In this document: positions 1 to 8,158 of the stretch, in pieces
Layout: each line of letters opens with the position of its first letter
Position numbering within the stretch: the first letter of the stretch is position 1
Assembly (NCBI GenBank): GCA_003697135.1
Contig: RFGC01000005.1
Coordinates: 1-64,000 of the forward strand
Origin: Acidobacteriota bacterium
GTDB taxonomy: Bacteria; Acidobacteriota; Blastocatellia; Pyrinomonadales; Pyrinomonadaceae
Direction of reading: 5' to 3'
DNA length: 64,000 bases
Translations under genes and position numbers: made by a program
Notes under the pieces: generated by a model
Database searches by the model: none
What the model was told of the DNA's origin: nothing
The model's input: the letters and a program-made list of their open reading frames with translations, nothing else

Positions 1-296
1 GAGGTTCTGCTCCTATGTTTAGTCGTGTAGTTTTTGAGCTTTCGACTGATGGAGGAGCGACTTACTCAACTCTTGGAGAGGCATATCCTTCGCCGATAGT
101 TGGTGGGGTTCAATACTTGTTAACAGGAATTACCTTGCCATCGAATCAAAACATTCTCATTCGTGCACGTGGATTTTATTCGTCCGTGAGCGATGGTTCG
201 CAGTCAATTGAAGAAAGGTTGAAACTTGAATTTTTGGTTGACCCGCCGCAAGAGAATGCGGATTTTGTGACAGAAGGCAAAATCAGAATTCCATGA
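1..296 (+). CDS. C-terminal end of a delta-60 repeat-type secreted protein (partial)
   Basis: The reading frame is already open at the left edge and ends at TGA 294-296, so only the last ~98 residues are in the window. The text around 'ELSTDGGATYSTLG' and 'ILIRARGFYSS', closing on a short SIEE segment, resembles the C-terminal beta-rich tail of delta-60 repeat (beta-propeller) proteins, which are usually large and exported. The ATG at position 15 is internal and should not be taken as a start. No catalytic motif is visible. The family name is an inference from the tail alone; another beta-sandwich surface protein is possible. Confidence 0.5.
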   Translation, partial: GSAPMFSRVVFELSTDGGATYSTLGEAYPSPIVGGVQYLLTGITLPSNQNILIRARGFYSSVSDGSQSIEERLKLEFLVDPPQENADFVTEGKIRIP

Positions 297-445
297 TTTG
301 TTGTGGACGATGATAGGGAGAGATTTCTTGAAGACGAACTTGTGGGGTTGTTGAAGAGTTCATTGGGAACTTAAGAGATTTTCTTCTGTTCTGGCAATAG
401 TCTTTTAGCTTTTTGCAGGTTTTTGAGAAATCTCTCCTGACAATT

Positions 446-733
446 TTAAGATTCAAGGATTTCTCTGAATTCCGCTGTTTGCTCGATCACAGCCTTTGCG
501 AAAGGGCATAGCGGAGAGATTTTCCAACCCTTACTGTGAGCAAACTCCACACTTGCACTAACCAATTTCCTGCCCAGCCCCATGCCCCGCATGGGTTTTT
601 CAACAAATGTGTGATCAATGGTTATTTTGTTTTCGCCTATGATTGTGTAGGCTAATTCACCGGCTCTATTGCCGTTTTCTTCAAGCACAAATTCACCGCC
701 TCTTTCTGTTTGATAATGTTTCATCTCCAACAT
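446..733 (-). CDS. Small GNAT-family N-acetyltransferase (NATD1/YidJ-like)
   Basis: About 95 residues from the ATG at 733 (a second ATG lies at 724). The core has the compact GNAT pattern of the COG2388-type family: a strand ending ITIDHTFVEKPMRGMGLGRKL, where the R-G-x-G-L-G-like segment forms the acetyl-CoA pyrophosphate loop, then a helix and 'PLCPFAKAVI'. These proteins are about 90-100 residues, matching this start. The frame stays open upstream to 973 but that extension overlaps the tRNA gene and has no family resemblance. Substrate unknown. No clear Shine-Dalgarno sequence separates the two candidate starts. Confidence 0.75.
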   Translation of the reverse strand: MLEMKHYQTERGGEFVLEENGNRAGELAYTIIGENKITIDHTFVEKPMRGMGLGRKLVSASVEFAHSKGWKISPLCPFAKAVIEQTAEFREILES

Positions 734-951
734 ATCACGCAAATCTGTAAATGAACATATTAGCTTAACAAATGTCAAATGACGAAGTAGTCCCGCAAGA
801 TTTGATTGAACTAAATGAGTCTGATAATTGATGAAGTGGTCAGTCGCACTAGTAGTTGTAAGTGATAAAGCGCGAAGAATGTGCATTATTGGGGTGTATG
901 AGATAAATGCTTGGAAGCTAAAGTTGGTTATTTTGGGGCAGATTAAGAGTT

Positions 952-1028
952 TGGCGCACCCTGCAGGACTCAAACCTGCGACCTTCTGATCCGAAGTCAG
1001 ACGCTCTATTCAACTGAGCTAAGGGTGC
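952..1028 (-). tRNA. tRNA-Arg (anticodon TCG)
   Basis: Read on the minus strand, the gene folds as a complete cloverleaf. The acceptor arm GCACCCT pairs with AGGGTGC, the D stem is GCTC/GAGC, the anticodon arm is TCTGA-CTTCGGA-TCAGA with anticodon TCG, and the T arm is GCAGG-TTTGAGT-CCTGC. The discriminator is G and CCA is encoded. It reads the CGA arginine codon. Confidence 0.96.
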
Positions 1029-1157
1029 GCCAAGCGAAACTTAGACTCTTTTTCAAACTGTAACTCTTATTAGCTCCCGAAAATAAATTTAGCCCTCAAC
1101 AAGCTTGATTGTCAAACCAAAAAACTAATTCAATGCCGACGTTTGTTAGGTGAAGAT

Positions 1158-1619
1158 TCATTGCTTTTGGAATTCTTTACGTATGAATTTTACTAAATCC
1201 TTTATTTGGTCTTCGGTCAGTTCTTTCTTGAATGAAGGCATGCCGTCATCGGGAATGCCATTTTTTATGGCTTCGATGAATTCTTTATCGGGTTCTTTTT
1301 TCATCTTTTCGGAAGCGAAATTTGGGACTCTGAGTTCTTCGCCATCAATCAAAACCTTGCCACCGCTTCCATCTTCTTTGTGACAGCGAGCGCATTTTTC
1401 CAAAAAAAGCTTTCTTGCATCTGCCAACTCGTCTGAATGTGGATTCTCAAGCGGAGTTTCCACAGGCAAGGTAGCAGGCTTTTCAGCTTCCGATATTTTT
1501 TTCTCATTGCTCGTAAGCCTTTCAGCATGCTCACTGCAGGACGAAAAAATCACAACAAAAGCGAAAGCTAGTGTCAGAAATGTCTTAAAAAACTTAACCG
1601 TTTTCATTTTCGTAACCAT
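1158..1619 (-). CDS. Lipoprotein c-type cytochrome
   Basis: A 153-residue protein with an N-terminal hydrophobic segment and a lipobox ending at Cys28 (FSSC), so it is probably anchored by lipid on the outer face of a membrane. One haem-attachment motif CARCH is at residues 76-80, and the likely distal ligand is Met127 in GIPDDGMPSF. This is the arrangement of a monohaem class I cytochrome c (cytochrome_CBB3/cytC domain). A Pro/Glu-rich linker separates anchor and haem domain. An alternative start is the ATG at 1607. It diverges from the aldehyde dehydrogenase gene. It probably shuttles electrons; its partner is unknown. Confidence 0.88.
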   Translation of the reverse strand: MVTKMKTVKFFKTFLTLAFAFVVIFSSCSEHAERLTSNEKKISEAEKPATLPVETPLENPHSDELADARKLFLEKCARCHKEDGSGGKVLIDGEELRVPNFASEKMKKEPDKEFIEAIKNGIPDDGMPSFKKELTEDQIKDLVKFIRKEFQKQ

Positions 1620-1667
1620 CGAATTTGATTTGTGAATATCAAAAGTTTAACTTAGAAAGTTAGCCGT

Positions 1668-3083
1668 ATGCAAGAAAAAGAGATTCTTTTCGGCGGCAGG
1701 TGGCGCAAGACTAGCCGAAGAATTGCCGTTGTGAATCCTTATTCCATGCAAACACTAGCCGAAGTTTGCACGGCAGGTAGTGGTGAACTTGAAGAAGCGA
1801 TTTCTTCGGCTTCAGAAGCGGCAAAGAAAATGAAGAAGCTATCGCGCTTTCAGATTTCTCAAGCTTTACGCTTGATTGCTGACGGGATTGAAAGAAGAAG
1901 ATCAGAGTTCATTCGTTCGATCGCTGAAGAAGCGGCAAAGCCTGTGGTTTATGCGCGAGCCGAAGTCGAGCGCGCTATTGCGACTTTCAGATGGGCTTCT
2001 GGCGAGGCAGAAAGATTCGTTGGCGAGATTGTCCCGGTTGATACTCAGCCCGTAGGCAAGGGCAAAATCGGATGGACGCAAAGAGTCCCGCGCGGGGTGA
2101 TTTTTGGTATTACGCCTTTTAACTTTCCACTGAATCTCGTTGCCCACAAAGTTGCCCCGGCTTTGGCTTCCGGAAATGCAATAATAATCAAGCCAAGCTC
2201 TAAAACTCCGCTTACAGCACTGCTTTTGGGCGAGGTTTTTCTGGAAAGCGGATTGCCAGAATCAGCTCTTCAGGTTTTGCCGATGGAAAGCAAGTTGGTA
2301 AGTGCGATTTTCGACGATGAAAGAATCAAAATGATTTCTTTCACGGGAAGCGCTGAAGTAGGCTGGAAGCTGAAAGCTCAGGCACCTAAAAAGCAAGTAA
2401 CGTTGGAATTAGGCGGGAACGCACCTGTGATAATTGATGAAACTGCTGATGTTGATAAATCCGTTGAAAGAAGTGTCTTCGGGGCTTTTTCTTACTCAGG
2501 ACAAGTTTGCATTTCTGTTCAACAAATCTTTGTTCATTCAAGCATTTTCGACATTTGGACGGAAAAGTTTGTCTCTCAAGCTAAGGCTCTCAAAAGAGGC
2601 GATCCGCTCGATGAAGAAACTCGGATTTCTTCAATGATTGATGAAGAAGCAGCGAAAAAAACAGAAAAATGGGTTGGTGAAGCTGTTGAAAACGGCGCAA
2701 AAATTCTCTGCGGAGGAACTAGAGAAGGAAATTTCTATGCTCCGACGGTTTTAACTAACACTTCGCCTGAAATGAAAGTCGTTAGTGAAGAGGTTTTTGC
2801 TCCCGTTGTTGTTGTGGAGCAGTTTTCAGAATTTGAAGAATCAGTTGAAATGGCGAATCGGACGAAATATGGCTTGCAAGTCGGAGTTTTTACGCAAGAT
2901 TTTGCTCGAATGCGTTATGCTTTTGACAATCTCGAATACGGCGGTGTGATAATAAACGATGTGCCTACTTTTAGAGTTGACAACATGCCATACGGCGGAG
3001 TGAAAGATTCCGGATTTGGACGTGAAGGATTGCGTTATGCAATGGAAGAAATGACCGAAATTCGCTTGATAGTTGCCGGCTAA
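1668..3083 (+). CDS. NAD(P)-dependent aldehyde dehydrogenase
   Basis: 471 residues, usual length for the ALDH superfamily. The cofactor and catalytic motifs are in order: the oxyanion Asn152 in TPFNFPL, the Rossmann 'FTGSAEVG' near 225-232, the general base Glu247 in LELGGNAP and the nucleophile Cys281 in SGQVCIS. The pattern resembles the lactaldehyde / non-phosphorylating glyceraldehyde-3-phosphate dehydrogenase side of the family, but substrate cannot be set from sequence. It should oxidise an aldehyde to an acid in the cytoplasm. It lies 42 bases upstream of the ABC binding-protein gene on the same strand, without obvious functional link. Confidence 0.9.
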   Translation: MQEKEILFGGRWRKTSRRIAVVNPYSMQTLAEVCTAGSGELEEAISSASEAAKKMKKLSRFQISQALRLIADGIERRRSEFIRSIAEEAAKPVVYARAEVERAIATFRWASGEAERFVGEIVPVDTQPVGKGKIGWTQRVPRGVIFGITPFNFPLNLVAHKVAPALASGNAIIIKPSSKTPLTALLLGEVFLESGLPESALQVLPMESKLVSAIFDDERIKMISFTGSAEVGWKLKAQAPKKQVTLELGGNAPVIIDETADVDKSVERSVFGAFSYSGQVCISVQQIFVHSSIFDIWTEKFVSQAKALKRGDPLDEETRISSMIDEEAAKKTEKWVGEAVENGAKILCGGTREGNFYAPTVLTNTSPEMKVVSEEVFAPVVVVEQFSEFEESVEMANRTKYGLQVGVFTQDFARMRYAFDNLEYGGVIINDVPTFRVDNMPYGGVKDSGFGREGLRYAMEEMTEIRLIVAG

Positions 3084-3125
3084 ATTTTTCAGCAAAAAGC
3101 TTGAAAAAGGAGGTTTAATCGCAAA

Positions 3126-4700
3126 TTGAAAGGGACGAAGATTCTGTTAATTTTATTGATTGCTTCAGTCTTTTTATCGTGCAGGCCAAGAGATACTGGA
3201 ATTGTTACGATAGCTTTGACGGATAGATTTTCAAATCTCGACACTTTAACGGCTTCTGTATCTGAAATCGGTGCAGACAGAGTCAGAACCTTGATTTACA
3301 ACTCTCTTGTGAAGAAGAACGAGCGTTTTGAATATGTTGGCGATCTTGCAAAGGAAATCTCAGTAGCCGATGACAATGTGACTGTAACTTTCATCTTGCA
3401 TGACGGAGTCAAATTTCACAACGGAAAGACTTTTACTTCGACCGATGCAAGATACACAATCGAAGCATTGCTGAAGCTACCGACGAGCTACAAAGCTAAT
3501 AGCTTTTTCGATGAAGCAAGCAAGGCAGGTGGGCAAGCTGAAATCAGGGGGAAACCGCATATTGTTTCGATTGAGAATCCCGACGCAAGAACTTTAATAA
3601 TCAAAGTTGCGCGTCCGTCGCTTGTCAATCAGCTTTTGTCGAATTTGGTTGCGATCCCGATAATTCCTGAAGGAACGATAGAAAAACAAAATGAGACTCC
3701 CATCGGCACAGGACCTTTCAAATTTGTAAGCTTCGATAGAGCAAACAATATACTCGATCTTGAAAGCCACGAAGATTATTGGGAAGGCGCGCCGAAGATA
3801 AAGCGACTTCGAGTTAGAACTATAACCGATGCGAACGCTCTACAAGCCGAACTTCAATCGGGTAGAGTTGATCTTGCACCGAATCCAACGAATTTCTCTG
3901 CCGATACTTTCAACTCGCTCAAAAATAATCCGAATCTTCAGGTTATTCAGTCGAAAGGCTCAAATGTTCGATACATCGGCTTCAACGTGACCGCATCGCC
4001 CGTTAACGATGTTAAACTTCGTCAGGCTATAGCTTATGCAATAGACAGAGAGAAAATTGTTAATGAACTTCTCAGTGGGCAGGCTGAAGTTGCACATTCT
4101 ATTTTGCCTGAAGAATGCTGGGCTTACGATGCGCAAATAAAATACTCTTATGAGCCGAACAAGGCAAAGCAACTATTGCAAGAAGCAGGATACAAGGGCG
4201 AAGTTATAAAACTAAAAATCGCCGCTGGAAGCACGGCTGTTAGTCAATATGCTCAGGTTATTCAGCAGTCACTCAAAGAAGTTGGGATCAGAGTAGAAAT
4301 CGAACCACTAGACAACAGCACATTGATTGAACAGTTGAAGCTTGGACAGTTTCAAATGAATACTTCGATCTGGGCAGGTGGGAATCAAGACCCAATCTTT
4401 TTGCGTGATCTTTTTCTTTCAACTGAAGCACCCGACAAAAAACCAAATGGCAGAAACCGAAGCCGGTATTCAAATCCGGAATTTGATAAGGTGATATTGG
4501 AAGCAGTAGAGACGACGGACAAAGAAAAAGCCAAGGCTCTCTATGCAAAGGCTCAACAAATAGTCGCTCAAGATTTACCGTTGTTTCCGCTGTGGTATCC
4601 GGCAAACATGATTGTTGCCAGTAAACGTTTGAGCAACATTAAAATTAACGCAAGTGGAGATTGGAATTTCGTTAAAGACATAAACTTCACCAATCCATGA
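3126..4700 (+). CDS. ABC transporter substrate-binding lipoprotein, family 5 (peptide/nickel type)
   Basis: 524 residues, starting at a TTG with a strong AAGGAGG at 3107-3113, 12 bases upstream; no ATG nearby fits better. The signal peptide ends in a lipobox with Cys19 (VFLSC). The body follows the SBP_bac_5 family: 'TFILHDGVKFHNGKTF', 'PIGTGPFKF', and a hinge segment 'DVKLRQAIAYAIDREKIV'. Such proteins capture oligopeptides, nickel or sugars for an ABC importer. No permease or ATPase gene is adjacent, so the transporter partners must be elsewhere. Its stop overlaps the scpB start (ATGA). Confidence 0.9.
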   Translation: MKGTKILLILLIASVFLSCRPRDTGIVTIALTDRFSNLDTLTASVSEIGADRVRTLIYNSLVKKNERFEYVGDLAKEISVADDNVTVTFILHDGVKFHNGKTFTSTDARYTIEALLKLPTSYKANSFFDEASKAGGQAEIRGKPHIVSIENPDARTLIIKVARPSLVNQLLSNLVAIPIIPEGTIEKQNETPIGTGPFKFVSFDRANNILDLESHEDYWEGAPKIKRLRVRTITDANALQAELQSGRVDLAPNPTNFSADTFNSLKNNPNLQVIQSKGSNVRYIGFNVTASPVNDVKLRQAIAYAIDREKIVNELLSGQAEVAHSILPEECWAYDAQIKYSYEPNKAKQLLQEAGYKGEVIKLKIAAGSTAVSQYAQVIQQSLKEVGIRVEIEPLDNSTLIEQLKLGQFQMNTSIWAGGNQDPIFLRDLFLSTEAPDKKPNGRNRSRYSNPEFDKVILEAVETTDKEKAKALYAKAQQIVAQDLPLFPLWYPANMIVASKRLSNIKINASGDWNFVKDINFTNP

Positions 4701-5332
4701 ACGAAAGACACGAACCGAAATCTGCCGACAATATCGGTATTTTCGAGATCACCGATGATGAAATCACCGGTGATGAAGTTATCGAAAACGCTTCGGTAGA
4801 TGCACAGAAACTCGCAAAGCTAAGTGCGGTTTGTGAGGCTTTGATTTTTGTTTCCGATGAACCTATTCCAACGAAAACAATGGCGAATTTACTAAACGAA
4901 AGCGAAGAGTTGATCGAGAGGGTTGTAAGAAAACTTGCGCAGGATTACGAAAAGCGTCAAAGCGGATTGCAAATCAGAGAAATAGCTGGCGGATGGCAAA
5001 TAGCAACGCGCCCGGAATATCATGAATACATTAAAGCCTACCTGAAGACAATCAACAAGCCGAAACTCTCGCTTGCGGCACTGGAAACATTAGCGGTAAT
5101 AGCATACAAACAGCCGATCACGATTGCTGAAATTATGCAAATTCGCGGCGTTCAATCGGCTTCAGCCATAAAAACCTTGCTTGAGAAAAAGCTAATCGTG
5201 GCAAAAGGCAGAAAGAAAACCGTAGGAAGACCAATGACCTACGGCACTTCAAAGGAGTTTCTCATTCAATTCGGCTTAAAGGATTTGTCGGAACTACCGT
5301 CAATTGAAGATTTTGAGGATTTAGCAAAGTAA
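4697..5332 (+). CDS. scpB: Segregation and condensation protein B
   Basis: 211 residues with the tandem winged-helix fold of ScpB; diagnostic text is 'LIFVSDEPIP', 'GGWQIATRPEY', 'LETLAVIAYKQPIT' and 'IRGVQSASAIKTLLEKKLI'. ScpB dimers bridge ScpA and the SMC ATPase to build the bacterial condensin that compacts and segregates the chromosome. The start overlaps the upstream stop by ATGA, suggesting translational coupling to the binding-protein gene, which is an unusual partner; scpA is not in the window. The acidic N-terminal ~35 residues are extra to the fold. Confidence 0.93.
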   Translation: MNERHEPKSADNIGIFEITDDEITGDEVIENASVDAQKLAKLSAVCEALIFVSDEPIPTKTMANLLNESEELIERVVRKLAQDYEKRQSGLQIREIAGGWQIATRPEYHEYIKAYLKTINKPKLSLAALETLAVIAYKQPITIAEIMQIRGVQSASAIKTLLEKKLIVAKGRKKTVGRPMTYGTSKEFLIQFGLKDLSELPSIEDFEDLAK

Positions 5333-5495
5333 TTTTCGGATTGTGACTATTAAATTTGCCTGATTGGAGTTTCATCAAAAGTAGTTGATTTGCTAAAACG
5401 GTCAGCCGAAAAGCAAGAGTTTTCTGCAAGCTGAAAATATGCACTTGCCAGCTGAGAATTTTTCGGGGCATAATCACTTTGAAAGGAGTGCTCAT

Positions 5496-6305
5496 TTGGT
5501 AGAAAACATCATCTATTCGGACGAAAGGATTCTTCTCATCAATGATGATAGCCTGACAACTAACGCTATCCAGCCAGAGAGCATTGACTTGATCGTGACT
5601 TCTCCACCATACAACGTAGATATTCAGTATAATTCCCATCGAGACGATCTGTCATATTCTGAGTATCTGGAGTTTACTCGCGCTTGGATGACGAGAGGCT
5701 TTGATTTTTTGAAAGATGATGGACGCTTTTGCTTGAATATCCCGCTGGATAAAAACAAGGGCGGTTAGCAGAGTGTAGGAGCAGATATTACCACGATTGC
5801 CAAGCAGATTGGTTTCAAGTATCACTCTACGATTATCTGGAATGAGGGAAACATTTCTCGGCGCACAGCTTGGGGGTCTTGGATGAGCGCGGCGGCACCA
5901 TTTGTAATTGCTCCGGTCGAATTGATTGTGGTTCTTTACAAAAAACACTGGCGGAAAACTAGCGGAAGCGGAAAATCAGATATTACAAGAGAAGAGTTTA
6001 TGGAGTGGACAAATGGTGTCTGGACTTTTAGCGGCGAAAGCAAGAAAAAAATAAAACACCCAGCACCATTTCCTTTGGAACTGCCGCGACGCTGTATTAA
6101 GCTTTTCAGTTTCGTAGGAGATACGGTTTTAGACCCATTTGCTGGCAGTGGAACTACTCTAATCGCAGCAGCAATGCTAAACCGAATTGGCGTCGGAATC
6201 GAAATTGACCGTCAGTATTGCGAACTAGCAAAGCGACGTATCTTCTCTGCTCCAGAGTTGCTACAGCCAGTCTTGCTATTAAAGGAGAGAGCGTGTGACG
6301 GGTAA
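5496..6305 (+). pseudogene. Type II DNA methyltransferase (beta-class, SPPY motif) interrupted by an in-frame TAG
   Basis: The frame encodes a DNA methyltransferase with motif IV TSPPYNVDI first and the SAM-binding motif I DPFAGSGTT near the C-terminus, the order of beta-class enzymes; SPPY favours N4-cytosine, but N6-adenine is possible. A TTG at 5496 preceded by AAAGGAG is the likely start; the ATG at 5439 has no ribosome-binding site. TAG at 5766-5768 breaks the frame after 'LDKNKGG', but the same frame reads on to 6305 with full homology. Restoring CAG (Gln) there gives a normal-looking 269-residue enzyme. A single C-to-T change explains the break. Confidence 0.85.
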
Positions 6306-6487
6306 AAAGACAATCGAGGGATTTGATATTCTTTCACTCACATTTTCACTCACACCAATAAAAAAAGTCTTAAGACTAAATCGAACATGGTTCTCAAGAT
6401 GAAACTATCGTGAGCTTTTGCAAAGAAATTTTGGAGACATTTGAAAAATATCACATTAACGATCATATCGAGTGGAAACGAGATTAG
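6295..6487 (+). pseudogene. Possible remnants of a partner (restriction) gene
   Basis: Two short open stretches follow the methyltransferase. The first is GTG 6295 to TGA 6402 (35 residues). It has a good AAGGAGAG ribosome-binding site five bases upstream and overlaps the methyltransferase end by 11 bases, the usual coupling for a cognate endonuclease. The second runs 6410-6487 and ends 'HINDHIEWKRD', which looks like natural protein rather than random sequence. Together they fit the two ends of a deleted gene. The endonuclease identity is an inference from position only; neither piece shows a recognisable nuclease motif. The palindrome AGTCTTAAGACT lies at 6366-6377. Confidence 0.35.
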
Positions 6488-6491
6488 AATT

Positions 6492-7139
6492 TCATGTTGA
6501 AGGTTCTCCAGTTTTTGGCAAACCTTTTTCCTCGAGAAATCGCTTGATTTTTTTCATGTCTTCCCACGCTTCACGCTTTTTTGTAGGGTCTCTGAGAAGA
6601 TATGCAGGATTGAAGGTAGGAATCAAACTGATTCCCTGAAAATCATAGAACTTGCCGCGAAGATCGCTTATTTTCATCGCCTTTGCATCTAGAAAAGCCT
6701 TTGTTGGAGTGCTTCCGAGGCAAACAATAAGCTCTGGCTTTATGGCGAATATCTCACGATGGAGAAAGGGCTTGAAAAAACTTAAAACTTCTTGCGTCAA
6801 TTCTTTTCCAGCAGAGATGAATTTCACGACATTTGTTAGGAAAATCCGATTGCGATTCAGCCCAATAGAAGCTAGGATTTTGTCAAGCAAGTCTCCAACA
6901 GGTCCCATAAAAGGTTTCATGAATTCTGCATCTGGCGGACCTGGTGATTCACCTACAAAAACAATTTTTGATTTTGGATCGCCGCTTCCTAAAATGAAAA
7001 TCCTATTCGGAAAGCGCTTTTTTCCTTCTTCAAGAAGTCTTTGGTAAACAGCTTCCAAAGTTTCTTCTGGTTCATCTGGAAAAAATAAATTGCGCATACG
7101 AGCATTTATCGAGGAAATCTGATTCCGTTCATGAAGCAT
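6492..7139 (-). CDS. Uracil-DNA glycosylase family 4-like protein lacking Fe-S cysteines
   Basis: 215 residues with the family-4 UDG scaffold: motif A-like 'FVGESPGPPDAEF' and C-terminal '[12 protein letters not shown]', very close to the neighbouring gene product. The four cysteines that hold the 4Fe-4S cluster in this family are absent: the N-terminal CxxC is replaced by 'ILGSGDP' and the middle pair by 'NVVKFISAGKELTQEV'. Its only cysteine is in the core strand 'LIVCLGS'. It overlaps the true UDG gene by 11 bases and shares its operon, so it is a tandem duplicate that has diverged. It may bind DNA or act differently; function unknown. Confidence 0.8.
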   Translation of the reverse strand: MLHERNQISSINARMRNLFFPDEPEETLEAVYQRLLEEGKKRFPNRIFILGSGDPKSKIVFVGESPGPPDAEFMKPFMGPVGDLLDKILASIGLNRNRIFLTNVVKFISAGKELTQEVLSFFKPFLHREIFAIKPELIVCLGSTPTKAFLDAKAMKISDLRGKFYDFQGISLIPTFNPAYLLRDPTKKREAWEDMKKIKRFLEEKGLPKTGEPST

Positions 7140-8154
7140 CTTCGTTCAGATATTTCATTACCTTTTTCATATCTTCCCAGACTTCGCGTTTTTTTGAAGG
7201 GTCTCTGAGAAGATATGCAGGATGAAATGTTGGCATAACTTTTATGCCGTAGAAGTCTTGAAATTCACCGCGAATCTTCGTGATTGATGCCTTTTTGTCG
7301 AGAAGGTTTTGACACGCGGTATTTCCGAGAAGAACTATTACTTTCGGGCGGACTACGCAGATTTCGCGTATCAAAAATTCTTTGCAAACAGCCGCTTCTT
7401 CAGGCGTAGGCGTTCTGTTGCCTGGCGGACGGCAACGATTGATATTGCCTATGAAAACTTCTTCGCGCTTTAATTGCATTGCTTCGATGATTTTCGTAAG
7501 AAGTTGTCCGGCTCTGCCAACAAAAGGCTGGCCTTGTGCGTCTTCATCGGCTCCGGGAGCTTCGCCAACAAACATCAGTTTGGCTCTCGGATTGCCTACA
7601 CTGTGAACAATTTGAGTTCTATGTTGATGAAGCGGACATCTTCGGCAATCGCCTATATCTTTGCGAATGTCTTCCAGCGTTTCGTTTGTAACCGGAAGCG
7701 ATTGAGCAGGTGCTTCATCGAATAAAGAGATGGTTAAGCCTTCTTTTTTCTGAGTCATCTTTGGCACCTCGAACAAACTTGCTTGGGTTTCTTTCGTGAT
7801 CTCAGCTTTTTGCGAAGGAGTTTCATTGTCAATTCTAGGAGCAATTTCTTTCTTCGTAAGCGATGAAAGACTTGTTTCTTCAAATATCGAGGTTTTAGAC
7901 CGCTCGGAAGTTTTAGGGCTTGTTGAATCAGCTTTTTTCTGCTTTTCAAAAGGTCTCAGCAATTTATCAGTAGAACCTGTCGGTGAAAATTTGGCAATTT
8001 CAGAGGTTTCTTGATTTTTCGTTTTTTGTTTGTAGGGTTCTTTTGACGACTCTGCAATTTCAAACGGTGCTTGAATTTCCTCAACACCAAGTTCTTCCAA
8101 ATACAAAAGATTTTCTTTGAGTTCTTCAATCAATTTTGCAAGCTCGTTTTTCAT
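7129..8154 (-). CDS. Uracil-DNA glycosylase, family 4 (Fe-S type), with long N-terminal extension
   Basis: 341 residues; the C-terminal ~180 are a family-4 UDG. Iron-sulfur ligands are visible as Cys170, Cys173, Cys241 and Cys257, motif A is [15 protein letters not shown] (198-211), and the second motif is '[12 protein letters not shown]' with the catalytic-loop His. It excises uracil from DNA after cytosine deamination. Residues ~30-160 are a Lys/Glu/Ser/Thr-rich, probably disordered linker after a short helical N-terminus; the family is usually ~200 residues, so this extension is unusual though seen in some genomes. It sits between coaBC and a cysteine-less paralogue, probably co-transcribed. 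Confidence 0.93.
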   Translation of the reverse strand: MKNELAKLIEELKENLLYLEELGVEEIQAPFEIAESSKEPYKQKTKNQETSEIAKFSPTGSTDKLLRPFEKQKKADSTSPKTSERSKTSIFEETSLSSLTKKEIAPRIDNETPSQKAEITKETQASLFEVPKMTQKKEGLTISLFDEAPAQSLPVTNETLEDIRKDIGDCRRCPLHQHRTQIVHSVGNPRAKLMFVGEAPGADEDAQGQPFVGRAGQLLTKIIEAMQLKREEVFIGNINRCRPPGNRTPTPEEAAVCKEFLIREICVVRPKVIVLLGNTACQNLLDKKASITKIRGEFQDFYGIKVMPTFHPAYLLRDPSKKREVWEDMKKVMKYLNEDAS

Positions 8155-8158
8155 CTCG

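Noticed and set aside
734..973. N-terminal extension of the GNAT frame to 973.
   Set aside because: It runs into the tRNA-Arg gene on the same strand and the family size fits the start at 733 or 724.
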